A DNA stretch of 64,000 nucleotides from Oegoconia quadripuncta (Eukaryota > Arthropoda > Insecta > Lepidoptera > Autostichidae), in the NCBI GenBank assembly GCA_949316235.1, contig OX438754.1, positions 8,293,501-8,357,500 on the forward strand, written 5' to 3'. The notes under the pieces were generated by a model that was given only the letters and a program-made list of their open reading frames with translations, ran no database searches and was not told the DNA's origin. The position numbers and the translations under genes were made by a program. Shown here piece by piece: positions 37,131 through 49,836 of this stretch. Each line of letters opens with the position of its first letter. Within the stretch, counting starts at the first letter, position 1.

Positions 37131-37165
37131 CTTATTTATATCAGTCTGTGGAATTACGAGCCATA

Positions 37166-38048
37166 GGGTAATTCGAGGTTAGATGGACATAGTTTTTTTA
37201 GAAGACGTTTTTGGGAAATCTTTGTGAAATAAAATAAGTTTATAATTTTTATTTAATGGTGTATTTATTAGTAATCATAATGAATACAAAAATTTCAACA
37301 GTCTTCAATTAATCTCTGATAATATCAATTATTTTTTAAACATTCGAATGGTCATCTCTCCTAGCGAATCAATATAAGATGGCCATAGAGGTTGAGGTAA
37401 GGGGGCCATGCCATTATGACGCTTTTTTGTACTTTTGCCCTACCGTTATTACCTCTTCGTGTATTAATTATGATCTTTCCGTGTTAGTAGATTCGGTATA
37501 GATTCACTAAGCTATTTCTGGTACAAACAGCTTTAATTGATTGCGACAGATTATATTGACTCTATTTGCCACGAATATTTGATATGCAAATGACTTTTGG
37601 GTAACAAAATATAAATATGATTTTAAAGCAAAACTATTTATGATATAAAATGGTCATCTCACCTCAAAAAATATAGGCCATCACTCCTAAAATATATAGG
37701 AGAGATTGCCACTAGCGATAATTGTATTTATATAAACAATTTGTAACTAGTGTTGACATTATTTTATAGACTGGTATATGTTTTCCATGATTAAGTTAGA
37801 AATATGGTAAAAATCAGAAAACTATGATGTCAACGGTTCAGTCACTAATCAAATTCATATCTGCTATAAAAATAATCCGCAAATTACTCACTTTTCATTG
37901 TCTTTTTTCTCTTGAATTCCGGCACAGTGTCAACAGTAAGATAGTTGCCTCCGAACTAACACAGTACCGGGCTACCCTCTCTTAGTGTAAGTTGGAATTA
38001 CATCAATTGGCCAACTATCCTCTATGGCCAACTATCCTCGAATTACCC
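37166..38048. mobile_element. 883-bp TIR element, TA-flanked
   Basis: The ends GGGTAATTCGAGGTTAGATG and, inverted, GGGTAATTCGAGGATAGTTG match at 17 of 20 positions, and pairing continues to about 26 bp. TA lies on both sides. It contains ATGGTCATCTC/GATGGCCAT-type words repeated inside and no open transposase frame. It fits a non-autonomous mariner/Tc1-like element. Confidence 0.72.
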
Positions 38049-39329
38049 TAATCTCTAACTAATGCCTCCCACCCAGCAGTGGGCACACGTGTCTTCATTA
38101 TCAACACAAATACAAAAATGTTTTCTACGTTATAATTGTCTAGACGTGAACAAATTTTTTTTATACCGAATCAATGTCATTGCGTTCTAAGCTATTAATG
38201 AAAGTACAATACATGTATAAAAGTAGGTAACTAATATGTACGAGTATAAATGTAATGATTTTAAGAATGAAGTAATTTAAAAAACCACCAATATGCACTG
38301 GGCTCGCGTGGTGATTTGTGGCCTATACCCTCTCCCAGTGAGAGCTGTGTCCCAACTGTCGTGTAAAACTGTTGATATGATTAAAAAAACCATCTTGGTA
38401 TGTAGGATATTAAGCTTAGTTTAAAAGAATCATCAGCATCTTCTTGTCCTGCTCCATATGGGGTCGGCGCAGGTTAGTCTTAGTTTATAAGAATAATTTT
38501 AATAATAGATTTATATAAAATTCCCAAGTATATTATTTACTTATTTGTCGACCCTGACGTAGCTGCACGTGTTTTATTATCAATTTTCTTCGAAGCTCAT
38601 ATTAATAACTTGTGAAGATTGCTTTACGAGCTATCTTATGTGTAAGGCACTATCCTAGTGTCCAAGACCAAGTAGAAGACCAGGGAGCTCCTGAGAAGGT
38701 CCATCCGAGGTAACAGACACGGAATCACGAGGTACCTAACTTGTTTCATATTTTTTTCTGAAATATGGTTATATTTTTAAAGTCCTTTGCTCGTTCTATC
38801 TTTACATTTGGGTTTAGTAATTAAAATTATACTAAACCAAAATAATTTAGAAGTAGTTACTTGTCAAACGAGTATAACTATAAATCTACAGCTTGACCGT
38901 CAGCTGTCACCTTGTGCGAATTTCGTCTAACTCCAGGATTAACTCGGTACAATATCTTTTTATTAAAAAAATATTGAATAAGCTTATAAAAATAAAGAAC
39001 ATTCTCGTAGATCCATAATTAAAACAACATTCCATCTAAAAAATACAAACAAACGTGTGTAAATAGACAAACGCTTTAAACGTAGTTAATTCGAATAGTC
39101 TAGACTAATATACGGATAATATAATACTTTATAGGTGGTATTTATTCTAGAAAAAAAAGCAGTCAAAATCTGAACCTTCACCTTTAGTTTGAAAAATATT
39201 AAACTAAAAAAGTGAAAAGTGAAATACTGTTAGCATTTTCCAGAAAACAACAAGGTTTTAAAATAAAAAGGCGAAACTTAATTAAGAAAATGTTGAATCC
39301 CCTATCACGGCGTGATAGTTGTGGGTATA

Positions 39330-39440
39330 GACGTTCGGTGGAAGTGTGGTGTGTGCAGGGCATGCAACTAAAACTTGTGATTAATGGAGAGCTGCCCGCG
39401 GCGGGCGCCGGCCGACTGCGGGAGGACTTGTGCCAAAGAA
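39330..39440. promoter_or_regulatory. CpG-rich block with a TGATTAATGG Hox-Pbx-type site
   Basis: TGATTAATGG (39378-39387) matches the composite Exd/Pbx-Hox consensus exactly. It sits beside the CpG-rich CCCGCGGCGGGCGCCGGCCG. A 99-codon plus frame (GTG start) and an 86-codon minus frame overlap here; neither has an identifiable domain. Confidence 0.28.
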
Positions 39441-39704
39441 TAACATTTAGAGGGTACAAAATATTGTTTATTTCTACCCCATGTTACAATGTGACAAACA
39501 TTAAATCGTAATCGTACCTACAAACGTTAAATCGTAGTGGTAAAACTAACAAATAAACTAGATAAAAAGATAATAATATTAAGGAACATAACAGCAAATG
39601 TAAATAAATATATATACAAGTAACAATGAAAATGTGATTGTGGATTTATGTAGTACCATAGGCTAAAAATTTCCTGAAAATTTTTGCCATTAATCAACTC
39701 ATTA

Positions 39705-39780
39705 TTTACATACACACATCCATTTACATACACACATATATTTCTATACAAACATACAATTACACACATACACATGCATA
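39705..39780. repeat. CA/CAT-rich low-complexity tract
   Basis: Interrupted repeats of CATACACACAT and CATTTACATACACACAT. Open frames over this tract are artefacts of its composition. Confidence 0.8.
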
Positions 39781-40035
39781 CTTTTAATCTTAAGTTAATG
39801 GGTTATATATTTATTTATTTTTTAATTTATTTTGTTATGGAAGAGCGGGCTTTTCTAACACAAGTATAAATATACTTAAATGAAAACCCCAACACTAAAA
39901 TGTTAGGTATCTAAGTAAATGAAAAAAACATATTTGATTTTTTTTGATTTTTTGACAATTTGCAGTGTTGAAACGACACATTTATACTGGTTACTTCCAT
40001 GGAAATGGAGATATCGAAGACCCTTTTTCAAGAAC

Positions 40036-40225
40036 GCAGAGCGCATAGCTTCGAAATCTGATGGCCGTTAGGCTATTAAAATTCGAAAGTGGAGACCACA
40101 CATCGGCAAGCGCAACGTATATAGGACACCCGCCAGGTGGACGGTTGATCTAATACAAGTCACGGCAAGTTTTCTGGTATCATTTATACAATTAGACAGA
40201 TGTGGTATGCTAGGAGGATATTTTT
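40036..40225 (+). pseudogene. degraded RTE LINE fragment
   Basis: One frame reads WRPHIGKRNVYRTPARWTVD, corresponding to the WRPRTGKRSVGRPPTRWTDD segment of RTE C-termini. It is heavily mutated and lacks the terminal GATGAT repeat. Confidence 0.6.
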
Positions 40226-40909
40226 TTTTAAATATTACCCTTTCACCAATAACGGTAGTAACATATAAGTCTTCTTTTGGGAATCAAATTAAGCTAGAGC
40301 CTGAATTTACAGTTTAGTGGTAGTACTAGGGATTGTAGGCATAAATTTATTTTTGGGATATATAAGTTTAACGTAATTGCTCTATGATCGTAGTAAATCG
40401 TTTCTCCCGGACTTGATTAAAAGTTCGCTGTGCAATGTTGCAATGGGAATTCGATATGGAAACTGCATTATAAGTCTAGTCTAGGGACTAGCTTCTCGGA
40501 ACGTTAGTGTTGATAGCTATGTTATTTTTTTATGATTGCAATAGCTAATATCATTTTGCTGACCATACTTATGTAGATGATAAATTTTGATATGAGCAGA
40601 CCTGATTCACTTGAGTGATGTAGCGAGGTATGAGGACTATAGGATCTGTTGGGAACCGAGGGTAGAAGCAAAATATATTTAACTTCAAAAACGTTTAAGA
40701 GCCTACGTTTAGAAGTAATCACTTAACCAAGGTTCTAAAAGAAATAACTAATAGATTTGACTTGCTGAAAGTTTTATTACTGTTTCAGAATCACATATCT
40801 GTTATATAATATTTGATAATTATTTGACTCAATAATATTCTTCTAGTTATATTTGCGTTATTGTTAACATCTGGTGAATATTCAAGTTAGCCCTTAAAAA
40901 TAACAATCA

Positions 40910-41250
40910 GGTACGTGTGCCATCGAAAGCAACGGCGTTGAATAACAAAAGGCTCGCTAATCGAAAAGCGTTATCCATTTCAATGTGACTGAGCGTGCGA
41001 GAGACCGACGAATAAGAGAGAGGCAGCAGTCACTTTTCCCAGGGTTCCGTCGAAATAATAATAATGAGAAAGCACAGGGTGTGGGGAAGCCGACGAATAG
41101 CGAAAATATCAAAAGAAACGAGGACAAAACATCGCACGAATTCCGGAAAATCCCGTTTCACCAACGTATTTTGAACTCCTTTGTTACTACTGAATACCTT
41201 CATTTTCATACATTTCATCGCAATGCGAGAGAGGAGGGGGAGTTATTCTC
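40910..41250. promoter_or_regulatory. GAGA-rich block
   Basis: GCGAGAGACC, AAGAGAGAGG and GCGAGAGAGG are GAGA-type sites, and a GCCAT core lies at 40919. A frame of 109 codons from a GTG at 40985 (TERARDRRIRERQQSLFPGF) covers it. The purine-rich composition explains the Arg/Glu-rich peptide, so I do not call a gene. Confidence 0.25.
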
Positions 41251-41885
41251 AGAATGGTTGTTTTGTATCAAAGACGACGCAAGCTCCATTTTTGCAGAAA
41301 ATATTTTCTTGTAAGGCAGTGCGTTGATGAAAGTTTTTGCCAACGCCTTGTTTTCTCTGACCGGTTTGCGTAACAGTATGTGATATTGTAATGTAATCTT
41401 ACGTCAGGCTTACTGATTTTATGTCAGAGGTGTTAACATAAAAATAATGTATCTATGTTGTGCTGCACATTTTTTAACCCTCCTGGAAAAACGAAGGGTG
41501 TTATGTGTTTCACGGCGATGTATATGTATGTCCAGTCTTTGTCCGGATGTACCTGTGTCAGTAATGCGTGGTCCGATTCGAGTGCGGATTTTTTAATATA
41601 GACTAAAAGAAGAGACAGGTTCTTAGCCATATTTGATGAAAATCAGTCGAGCCATTTCGAAGATGTTTAGCTTTTAACACAGTTTTTTGTTGTACTCGAT
41701 AAAAACACAGTCTTTCCAAGGTTTATTTTTATATTTAAGATTAAACTCGGGAATATGTTCTTAACTATGTTCGAGGGAAATCGTTTTGACGATATTTAGC
41801 CTTAAACACTGTCTTTGGATCTAGGTCAACTTGGATCATAAAATCATTTGGTTCCATCAATGTTCAATTAATTTTCAATTATATA

Positions 41886-42273
41886 TTAGGTCCTTGGAAC
41901 CTATGAAATTGGCGTTTTGTATGAAGAATTTCATAAAGACTGTTTTCTCCATACAAACATTTTTGATTTTTTTTTGGGAACGGCAAATCCAAATTTAGCT
42001 AAACTTTGTGTGTATTATCGGATAACATTAAGTTTTAAAAGTAACCCCTTTATAAAAGTTTCAGCGAATCTAAGAAATGATTATGGACATGACAAGAGCT
42101 CTGGTAATTTTTTGATTTAGCCCAGAAATTAAAAAATATTTCATGTGAAACCTTGAAATAATATTAAATTTTTCAAATAAAAAACAAATTTGGATATAGC
42201 TTTGAAAATCGCAGGGATTGGTACATATGATTAACGAAGAAAAAATACTCCAATTTCATAGGTAAAGACCCAA
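41886..42273. mobile_element. TA-flanked MITE, copy 2
   Basis: It is 388 bp long and collinear with the reverse complement of the copy at 22607, with ends TTAGGTCC and GACCCAA and flanking TA. A 4-base insertion breaks the left terminal repeat (GGAACCTATG), and internal deletions account for the shorter length. Confidence 0.8.
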
Positions 42274-42925
42274 TATATTGTATCTAACATATAGGTACCT
42301 AGTTGAACTACATCACTGCTAGATATATAAAGTCTGCTCAATATGACATTGATATACACACCCTTACGAGATGTTCCTTTAATTCAGTTCATGTATACGC
42401 ACGATATTTTTTCTTTAGCTGTATGACCCTATTAAAGAAGATATATAACATACAGCTAGGTGTAAGTGTAAATTATTTTAAGATTATTTCCATTTAAAAA
42501 TATTTACCCTTAGCATTCGTTACGCCTTAAGTACGTTACTATTTAAAAATCGCATAAGGTAACATTTTTAAATTAATAACCTAAAGAAATGGTCGGCACT
42601 TTTGAAACGTAAACGACATGAATAATAGTTTTAAATGTATTTGAATAAGCAATTCATTAATTATGTGTCGGGGGTATAATAGTAATTTTTGACGTGGCCC
42701 TTCCTGCTTTCAATGCAGTTGGCTCAGTTACACAATTTTTCGATGGGGTTGATTGTCGGAGCATTCGTAGTGTTCGCAATTTTGGTTTCGAGTAGGATTT
42801 TTTGAGTATATTTTACTGGCTGAGCAACCTACATTATGAAGTGGGCAATATGTGAACCTAATTTGTGTATTTCTTATTATTAGGAGTACGTACATATATC
42901 TGTCGTACTGCTGAGCATACATATG

Positions 42926-43048
42926 CCTTGAAATAATATTCAATTTTCCAAATAAAAAATAAATTTGGATATAGCTTTGAAAATCGCGGGAATTGGTACA
43001 TATGATTAACGAAGAAAAAAAACTCCAATTTCATAGGTAAAGACCCAA
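42926..43048. mobile_element. MITE half copy (copy 3)
   Basis: It matches the right 120 bp of the copy at 41886 almost base for base, down to AAAGACCCAA and TA. The left half is missing. It lies 650 bp from copy 2 in the same orientation, so local duplication is possible. Confidence 0.8.
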
Positions 43049-43933
43049 TATAATACTGTCCTATTTAGCCTTGCAGCTGATCGTTAATTTTTTGTAACCA
43101 TATATTTCAATATAACATTGAAAGGTTGTATCTTCTGTACACACCAACTCCATTCGAGAAGATCACCTCCATCCTCATTACGAAAATTGATCTACACGCT
43201 ATGACTATGAATACTAAATCATCATTATAGGAGATTGTTTCCAAAAGTGCGCTTATATCCTAGACTTTGGGGAATTTCTCCAGCCGCAATACCTACTCTC
43301 AGAAGCAAGCAGTAGACATGGTCAGTACAGCCCCATTTTAGTTTGTTTAAATTGAGTGTCAAATTAAAGAAAATTCCCTGAGTGTATTCTGGTGACCTAA
43401 AATATTCGAATTACAATCGAATGGGTTGAAAATTGGCTCACAGTTGCAAGTTTTTCAATCCAACATACATCGTTAGTTTTGGCACAGATGCAGGGTTTAA
43501 GATGCTCGGCCGTGACAAGGAGCGCTTAAGCATAAAACCGACTTGAAGAAGGCCCGGGTCGGGCAAGCTTTATGATTAATAGTGCTCATTACGAAAGGTG
43601 AGCCCCTGCTTGTGTCAGATTTTCATGTCCTCGAAAGTTGCTCACGTCTCGAGTCCGGCGCTAATATGTTTTCGAATTAGTGCTTGGTAATCTATTTATG
43701 TGCGAATGCTTCATGAAACTGCGATAAATTAATAGACTACTTACGAATATTTATTACTGCTTATTATCAAGTAATTAAGCATATTTACCATGGCTATGTA
43801 CCAATGAGTTTTTAAGTTTAATTACTTATGTGCATTTATCCGACTGTTCTTAAACGGTGAAGGAAAACATCGTGTGGAAACCTGTATGCCTGAAAAATAA
43901 AAATACAAAGGCATGTGAAGTCTATGGTCCATA

Positions 43934-43988
43934 CTACCTCATTATACGAGGGGAGTCCCTGCAGTGGGATGTTTACGGGCTGATGATG
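43934..43988 (+). repeat. possible LINE 3' end fragment
   Basis: GAGGGGAGTCCCTGCAGTGG then GATGTTTACGGGCTGATGAT resembles the CAGCAGTGGAC...GGCTGATGATG ending of lepidopteran RTE-like elements. It is short and diverged. Confidence 0.45.
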
Positions 43989-46868
43989 AAATTAAAACAT
44001 ATTTGATTAAAATGGTAATAAAGAACGATGATTTATAATTGTTTTCACACTATCTAAGATGTTATTATTAAGTACTTACGAGAAGGACTTAATTGAATCT
44101 CGGCAATGACAATATAGGAATATGTGAACTCAATGTAATAGATAATTAGGGTACATAGTACTGCAATCTACCCCAGACTTCGGAATATCGAGAACTCAAA
44201 AGAATTTTCATTATTTTTAATGATCCGAAGTACCTACACCTGCACTGAATGTTTCACAATCATCCTCTTCCACTATCTTCTATCAGCCGTCATCTCCGTA
44301 CTCACCCCTTTCACACACATATCATTCCTCACGCAGTCTACCCAGACCTTCTTCCTCCTATTCTGTACCTATACGTATAATATGTTTTTTTATGATGAGT
44401 TGATGAGTTTTTATACCGTAAGAAAAAATAGTGAATATTAGGTGTAAGTGAAATAGAAATTATTGGCATAGGTAGTTTTTTTTTTAAACGCACTTGCCTG
44501 TTTCTGTTTGACATGCTACTAGCGAGATTCGTAGGGTTCATATCATGCGAACTGTTTTTGTAACTCATATTTTCTCTAAGTTGTCTTTATTTAATTTAAT
44601 GGTGTAGGTACATAGTTATGTGAAATAGGCTACAAACGCGACCGTCAAATGACACAATTAAGGATTTATTCAATTATGGTTTTGAAAAAAAAAAATACTA
44701 TAACTATGCCAATACCTTCTATTTCACTTACCCAATATGCCCTATTTTTTTCCTTACGGTAAAAAAACTCATCTGGTAAAGTAGATTTACAAGCACTGTG
44801 CTTGCTTTTCTTAAAGCTTATCTTAGCGCTTTAGCTGCTCTAATAAGATTCCTTCACATGGCCACTCAGAAGTTTCCTGAAAGCTGAAAGGGCGCGGGTC
44901 GGGCCAATTATGAAAATAGCGCACCTGCGCTTGTCAAACACGCCCGCGGTTGTCGGCCGTCCTGCACTAATCATTAATCTTCTTCGCTCCTTATACATCC
45001 CTGGTACCTCGGGCTGCTCTTCGTTGTGAATTTACTGTGAATCAGATAGGTCCCGTGTTGAAATTTTTTTATTCTCTCAATTCTCCCTCCCGGCTAAGAA
45101 AATAAATAGTACTACTAAATTATCGGTGTAGGAGCACACTTCACTCATACTGCAGACATTAGAATTCTGAAATACCTACAAATTAAAATTATACGTTTGA
45201 CGTTTAGGGTTTTATTTTGCAGGTATTTTAGATGAGGAGACGTTGCATGCACAGTTTCCCGAACGCTGCCCATCGGTTGATACTTTTATCTATATGTATA
45301 AAGTGTCTGTTTTTTGTTACTAACGGAAGGGTGTGTTCAGTGTCAAAGAAAGAAACGCCGTATTTTGCTACTCCATACTTTATTGAAAAAAAATATCTTA
45401 CGACATGTTGTGTTCCACTATAAATATCCTTTTGTTTAAGTAACAGATTTAAGTATCAAATTTATATAGTTCTATAGAAATTTAAGATATTCTTTCAGTT
45501 TCATTGTGGAAAGAACAAAGATTTTATTTTGCTATTTGGAAAAATTAAGGAAAGAATTCCCCAATGGGAAGTCCAAGAAAGAATTATTATATGTCAAAAC
45601 CAGAACATCGGTCGTGTAATACAGAGTAAGAGAAATAACTCTGGATAGGAATGAGTGGAGAAGTGCTACACCGGCAACTTTTTCGTTGATCAAGAACGTA
45701 AGTTTGGCGTTACTAGCGCAATCTAGCGACGGATAGCAGTACGGTGTAAGAGTAGTACTCGACGTAGATTCATACGAATTGACCCAGTGGCGCCCTCTTT
45801 TATCGAATAGAAATAGTACTTAATTAATGCCTCTTCTGTAGCAGAATGGTGCTGTTTCCCCTTGAGTAAGTATTGATTTTTGGACTTGAAGGCATTTCTT
45901 ATGTAAGTACCAAAGTATCATCTAGTTCTCTATGTATAGGTAAGACGGATGGAGTCGGTGCCACAAGAACCATTCCACAATATTAAACGTAACTGCGGAG
46001 AAACAAATGGAAATAATGCCGGTTCTGTATCTAAAGCTGACTGTACCTTACACTTATTGTATCGCTTGCGAGAGCAAGCAACTATTTATATATTTTTAAG
46101 CTTTTTCGGTTAAAAGTTAATAAAGCAAGGGAGTAAAAACTCCAAACTCAGATATTGACATAATTAGATGTAGGTACCTATAGGTCATTGGAAATTAGTT
46201 GACAATAGTTCGAAAATTCACTTTCTACATTAGTAGGTAATCACATTTAATAAAAACTCTTATTATATTACTTTCCGTTAACGTATTAGTACTACCTATA
46301 TTAATTCTGTGTTAAAGTCTTTTTACACAATAAAGCTTTTTTATTATTCAGAATTATTACGAACGAACATATTTAAATTTTGAATTATCATTTTTATTTG
46401 TTCTCCTGTCAATTCGGTACTTTAGCATAACATAAAGGATATTTTATTCTTCATCTAATTAAAAAAATGTTTAATGAATAGGTTCTGTAAGTACTCGATA
46501 CTGTTCGTCAATTACCTAATCACCAACTCGTGACTTTTTGGAATATTACTTATATACAAGCATAAAATCAGGTCCTCAGATTTGCAAGTAACGAGAGATT
46601 ACTTACAGAAAAGAAATTACTATCAGCATGTACTTTCATGAGCCTTAGCTACTAATATGCAATATATCATTTTACAAAATTATTCAATTAATTATTGTTA
46701 TGATGTAGGGACCGTAGTATTTTGTCATTACCAAATAGTAATCAATTCCTGGTAATATTGTTACTTGGGTAGTCACTAGTCATCCTGATACGATTCCATC
46801 TTATAACTGAATGCGTAATATATTTGGAATGATTTATTTATAGCCTGTTACTCGTATGTATAATTATT

Positions 46869-46904
46869 ACAGCCATTCTAACACAGACAGCCATTCTAAC
46901 ACAG
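46869..46904. repeat. tandem duplication, 18 bp x 2
   Basis: ACAGCCATTCTAACACAG is present twice in direct succession without mismatch. Confidence 0.95.
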
Positions 46905-47784
46905 AAATACTAACTAATTTATGAGAATATCTGTTGTCTACGAAGTCTATAGCTGTATAGGCTGACTGAGATACTGTTATTCATTATTAATTATTTAATT
47001 AAAAAGGAATAAAGGAAAAAAAATGCACACAGTGTTCTAATTATAACAATTTATTTACTTGTAATTTAATTACCACACAGAATACACAATGAACAACAAT
47101 TAGGTACCTAATAAGTATTGTAATTATTAAATCTACTTTTAATTAACATAAAGCATTATAATTTTTTTAAAGCTTTTATGAGAGAGGATAGACTACCCCA
47201 AAAAGAATATATGCAAAAGTAATTGTGAATAAAATTCTATTAACATTATCTAGCATCTAATAATAGATACACCAAAAATAGTTCGGAAAAAAAAAGTTCC
47301 AAAAATATTATTTACTTGCATAGTTTTATGAATAAAATAATGATAAATTTCATCCATTTTAATTCAGCAAAAAAAATTCAGGCCCTATTTATTATCAGCC
47401 CAGGCCTACCATATATATATTTGGATGGTAAGTTACTGATACAGCAATGCTGTCCAAAGATAAGTATTTGGAATTATCACTAAGACGTTTTAGAAGTTAC
47501 TGTATAGAATTTTATGAATATATTTCTAGCTTTAGATGTACATTGACAGATAACCTATCAAGCAGATATACCTGCCTCCTGCGTCACAGGATCTGCCTAG
47601 TACGGGACCTACAGGTAATGCGTCTCATTTTGTTAACTATTATAACTGTAGGTTTGTAGTAGCATATATTGATTTATGTATAACTCCTTTGTGAAATTCA
47701 ATAAATTATTTTTAATCTTAAGCAGGAGAATGTCATATAAAAATATTTTGATAATAGCTTCTGAACGGTTTGCAAAGATCAAAA

Positions 47785-48072
47785 GTCTCCACTGTTGGGT
47801 CACATCCTACTCTCACTAGAAGAGGATATAGGGCATAATCCACCATACGACAATAGTAAAGTGAGGATTGGTTTGTGTCAGACTAGTGGCTACCAGACAA
47901 CATTTTCAGCCACCTCTATAGGCCACTGATATGTCTTAACCATTGCCATCAATTGAAAACAATGCCTTGTATAAAAATGTGACTAGGTGCTCACCCATTC
48001 TAGACTAACCACAACAAGTATTGCTTAACTTATCTAATTGAAACTGAATAGCAAATTTACATGGTCCACAAT
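47785..48072 (+). repeat. interspersed repeat family D, copy 4
   Basis: TCTCCACTGTTGGGTCACAT, GGGCATAATCCACCATACGA, GTCAGACTAGTGGCTACCAG and GTATTGCTTAACTTATCTAA are in the same order as the other copies. Confidence 0.65.
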
Positions 48073-48140
48073 TAACTGCTTCACATTAAAAAAATGAGAA
48101 AATATGCTCTCTTCTTTCAGAATTCATAGTACATTACATA

Positions 48141-48205
48141 ATCAATACAATACAAATACACTTTATTGTACAACAGAAAAGAAAATACAGTTACAGAAAT
48201 TAGTA
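48141..48205 (-). repeat. LINE 3' tail with (TATTG)n, copy 2 (inverted)
   Basis: The minus strand reads GTTGTACAATAAAGTGTATT then TGTATTGTATTG, matching 62430-62452. Its AATAAA could serve as a poly(A) signal for minus-strand transcripts from the mir-10 region. Confidence 0.6.
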
Positions 48206-49769
48206 AGAGTAGAACGTACAAACTTGTATATTGGTATATAAATTTCTTATAGTTTAGTTAGTAAGGTTTTAAAAACTGGGTATAGGTAGTTCACAGTCTT
48301 CATGGTGTAATATACGACACAGTCACACATCCACAAGTACACCGAATCCTATGTAATCACAATGCACTTGTAAGAGTGTGCTGCCCTTGGAGACTGCTTA
48401 CTAACCTGTAACCTAGGTAGGTATGATTCAACTAAATCAAGTACACATAGGAGAGTTGATCTCCTTCGATGGATTCACGCTCGGAAGTGAATATTTTGAA
48501 ATTATTTTAAGATAACCCTTTTGAAATACTAAAAATTAAGAAATGGCAATTAATAAAAATCATTTCAGAAGAAGACGAACGACAGTTCTTGCCAAAATGC
48601 AGGGTAATTGTCTTGAAAATATTTATTTGCGAGCGTTCAAATTGTCACAAATAAAGAGAAATAGCCATTGGGCTCACATCAAAATAAGTATTGTCTTATG
48701 TAACTTAAAAATAAGTATTTAAATAAATTTAATTGGTATGTCGGTTTGTTCTTCTGCAACCAGAAAATTTAAGGCACACTACTTACAATCAAAATTCTAA
48801 TAAATGACATTAAGTGTAGGTAAATCTGTTTAGAAAAAACTATTGCAGTCTGTTTTTAGTTTTACCAAGTTATAAAGATGCTATTTATTGACTGACCAAT
48901 TTCTCATAAATCTGGATAGTCTGCAAAATAATCCAAAAATGTTATCGTTATCTGGGCCAGAATAATAATAAAAGTGTTTATTTGCATATGGCGTTGTTTA
49001 TTTTACTTTAATTATTCCTTTAATTTTGTACTTAATAATGAGTTGTTAGTAATTTGTGGATAATGCTGCTGGTTTTGCAATCATCTATCTAATCTTGCTT
49101 AAGTTATACATATTGTAAAACTGTTTATTGTCCCTAGTAAATAAAAATAAAATTACAAAAATACATACACACAAAATATTTGTCTATGCGTAGAGTTGGA
49201 AGAAGAATTTGCGTAGTAATAAAATAGAAAATACAGAAAATCCTCGTTGGATTCAGAAAGTGACTTCCATTATTTTCGTACCTATACAATGTCTAACCTA
49301 ATCTAATCATAAAGGCATTACAATCATGAAAAGAAAAAAAGTTATGCAAGACAATCCAATTAGCAAACATTAATATAATGCCATTACTGAAACTGACACA
49401 TCTATGCGTGTAAATCTTAATGTATTTTTATAAAATGACCCAGAAATCTTTTACATTGCATTTTCTACATTTTAACGATTACGGTTTATAGGATTTTTTT
49501 CACATAAATATATAAAGAGCATTACAAATCAGAAGTAAGTCATTAAACCCAATGCACATAGGACGTATTTCAAAAATATAGTAACGGATTTTTGTGTGCG
49601 GATAAGTGCAGATTTTTGAAGGTATTACGAGCAACGCGTGTTAATAAATCTATTATTAAATTTCTTCAATATGTTCAGAAAAAAGTCTCAGGCAGTAAAT
49701 TTCAAATGTTGCATATTCAGCAGCAGATTCTTTCATCATCTTCAAAGGACTTCATCGTTGCCGTGCATG
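48206..49769. other. region 3' of mir-10
   Basis: On the minus strand this follows mir-10. AATAAA hexamers on that strand near 48977 and 48997 could end a primary transcript. No gene is seen. Confidence 0.45.
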
Positions 49770-49777
49770 CACCACAC

Positions 49778-49800
49778 AAACCTCTCTAGAACCGAATTTG
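49778..49800 (-). ncRNA. mir-10: mature miR-10-3p
   Basis: This is the 23-nt star arm, CAAATTCGGTTCTAGAGA and onward. The 3p arm of insect mir-10 is unusually well conserved and can itself be loaded, and here it matches the fly sequence closely. Confidence 0.93.
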
Positions 49801-49814
49801 TCGCCTCACTTCAA

Positions 49815-49836
49815 ACAAATTCGGATCTACAGGGTA
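49815..49836 (-). ncRNA. mir-10: mature miR-10-5p
   Basis: This is the 22-nt guide arm with the seed ACCCTGT at bases 2-8. It is identical to the insect miR-10-5p that I know, and it pairs with the 3p arm at 49778-49800 with the usual mismatches. Confidence 0.97.

Larger units (their letters stand above)
38049..40035. other. non-coding stretch with repeat debris
   Basis: CATCTTCTTGTCCTGCTCCA and GGGGTCGGCGCAGGTTAGTC (38438-38480) match a common lepidopteran repeat. The CpG block at 39.4 kb lies here. Confidence 0.45.
43049..47784. other. non-coding stretch
   Basis: Two similar GC-rich blocks occur at 43525-43665 and 44880-44975, sharing CGGGTCGGGC and a downstream CCTGCG/CCTGCTTGT pattern. 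Otherwise AT-rich. The frames at 44220, 44338, 45232 and 47447 have no domain. Confidence 0.45.

Noticed and set aside
40985..41314. 109-codon gene
   Set aside because: No ATG start, a composition driven by GAGA-rich DNA, and no domain. Kept only as a possible regulatory block.
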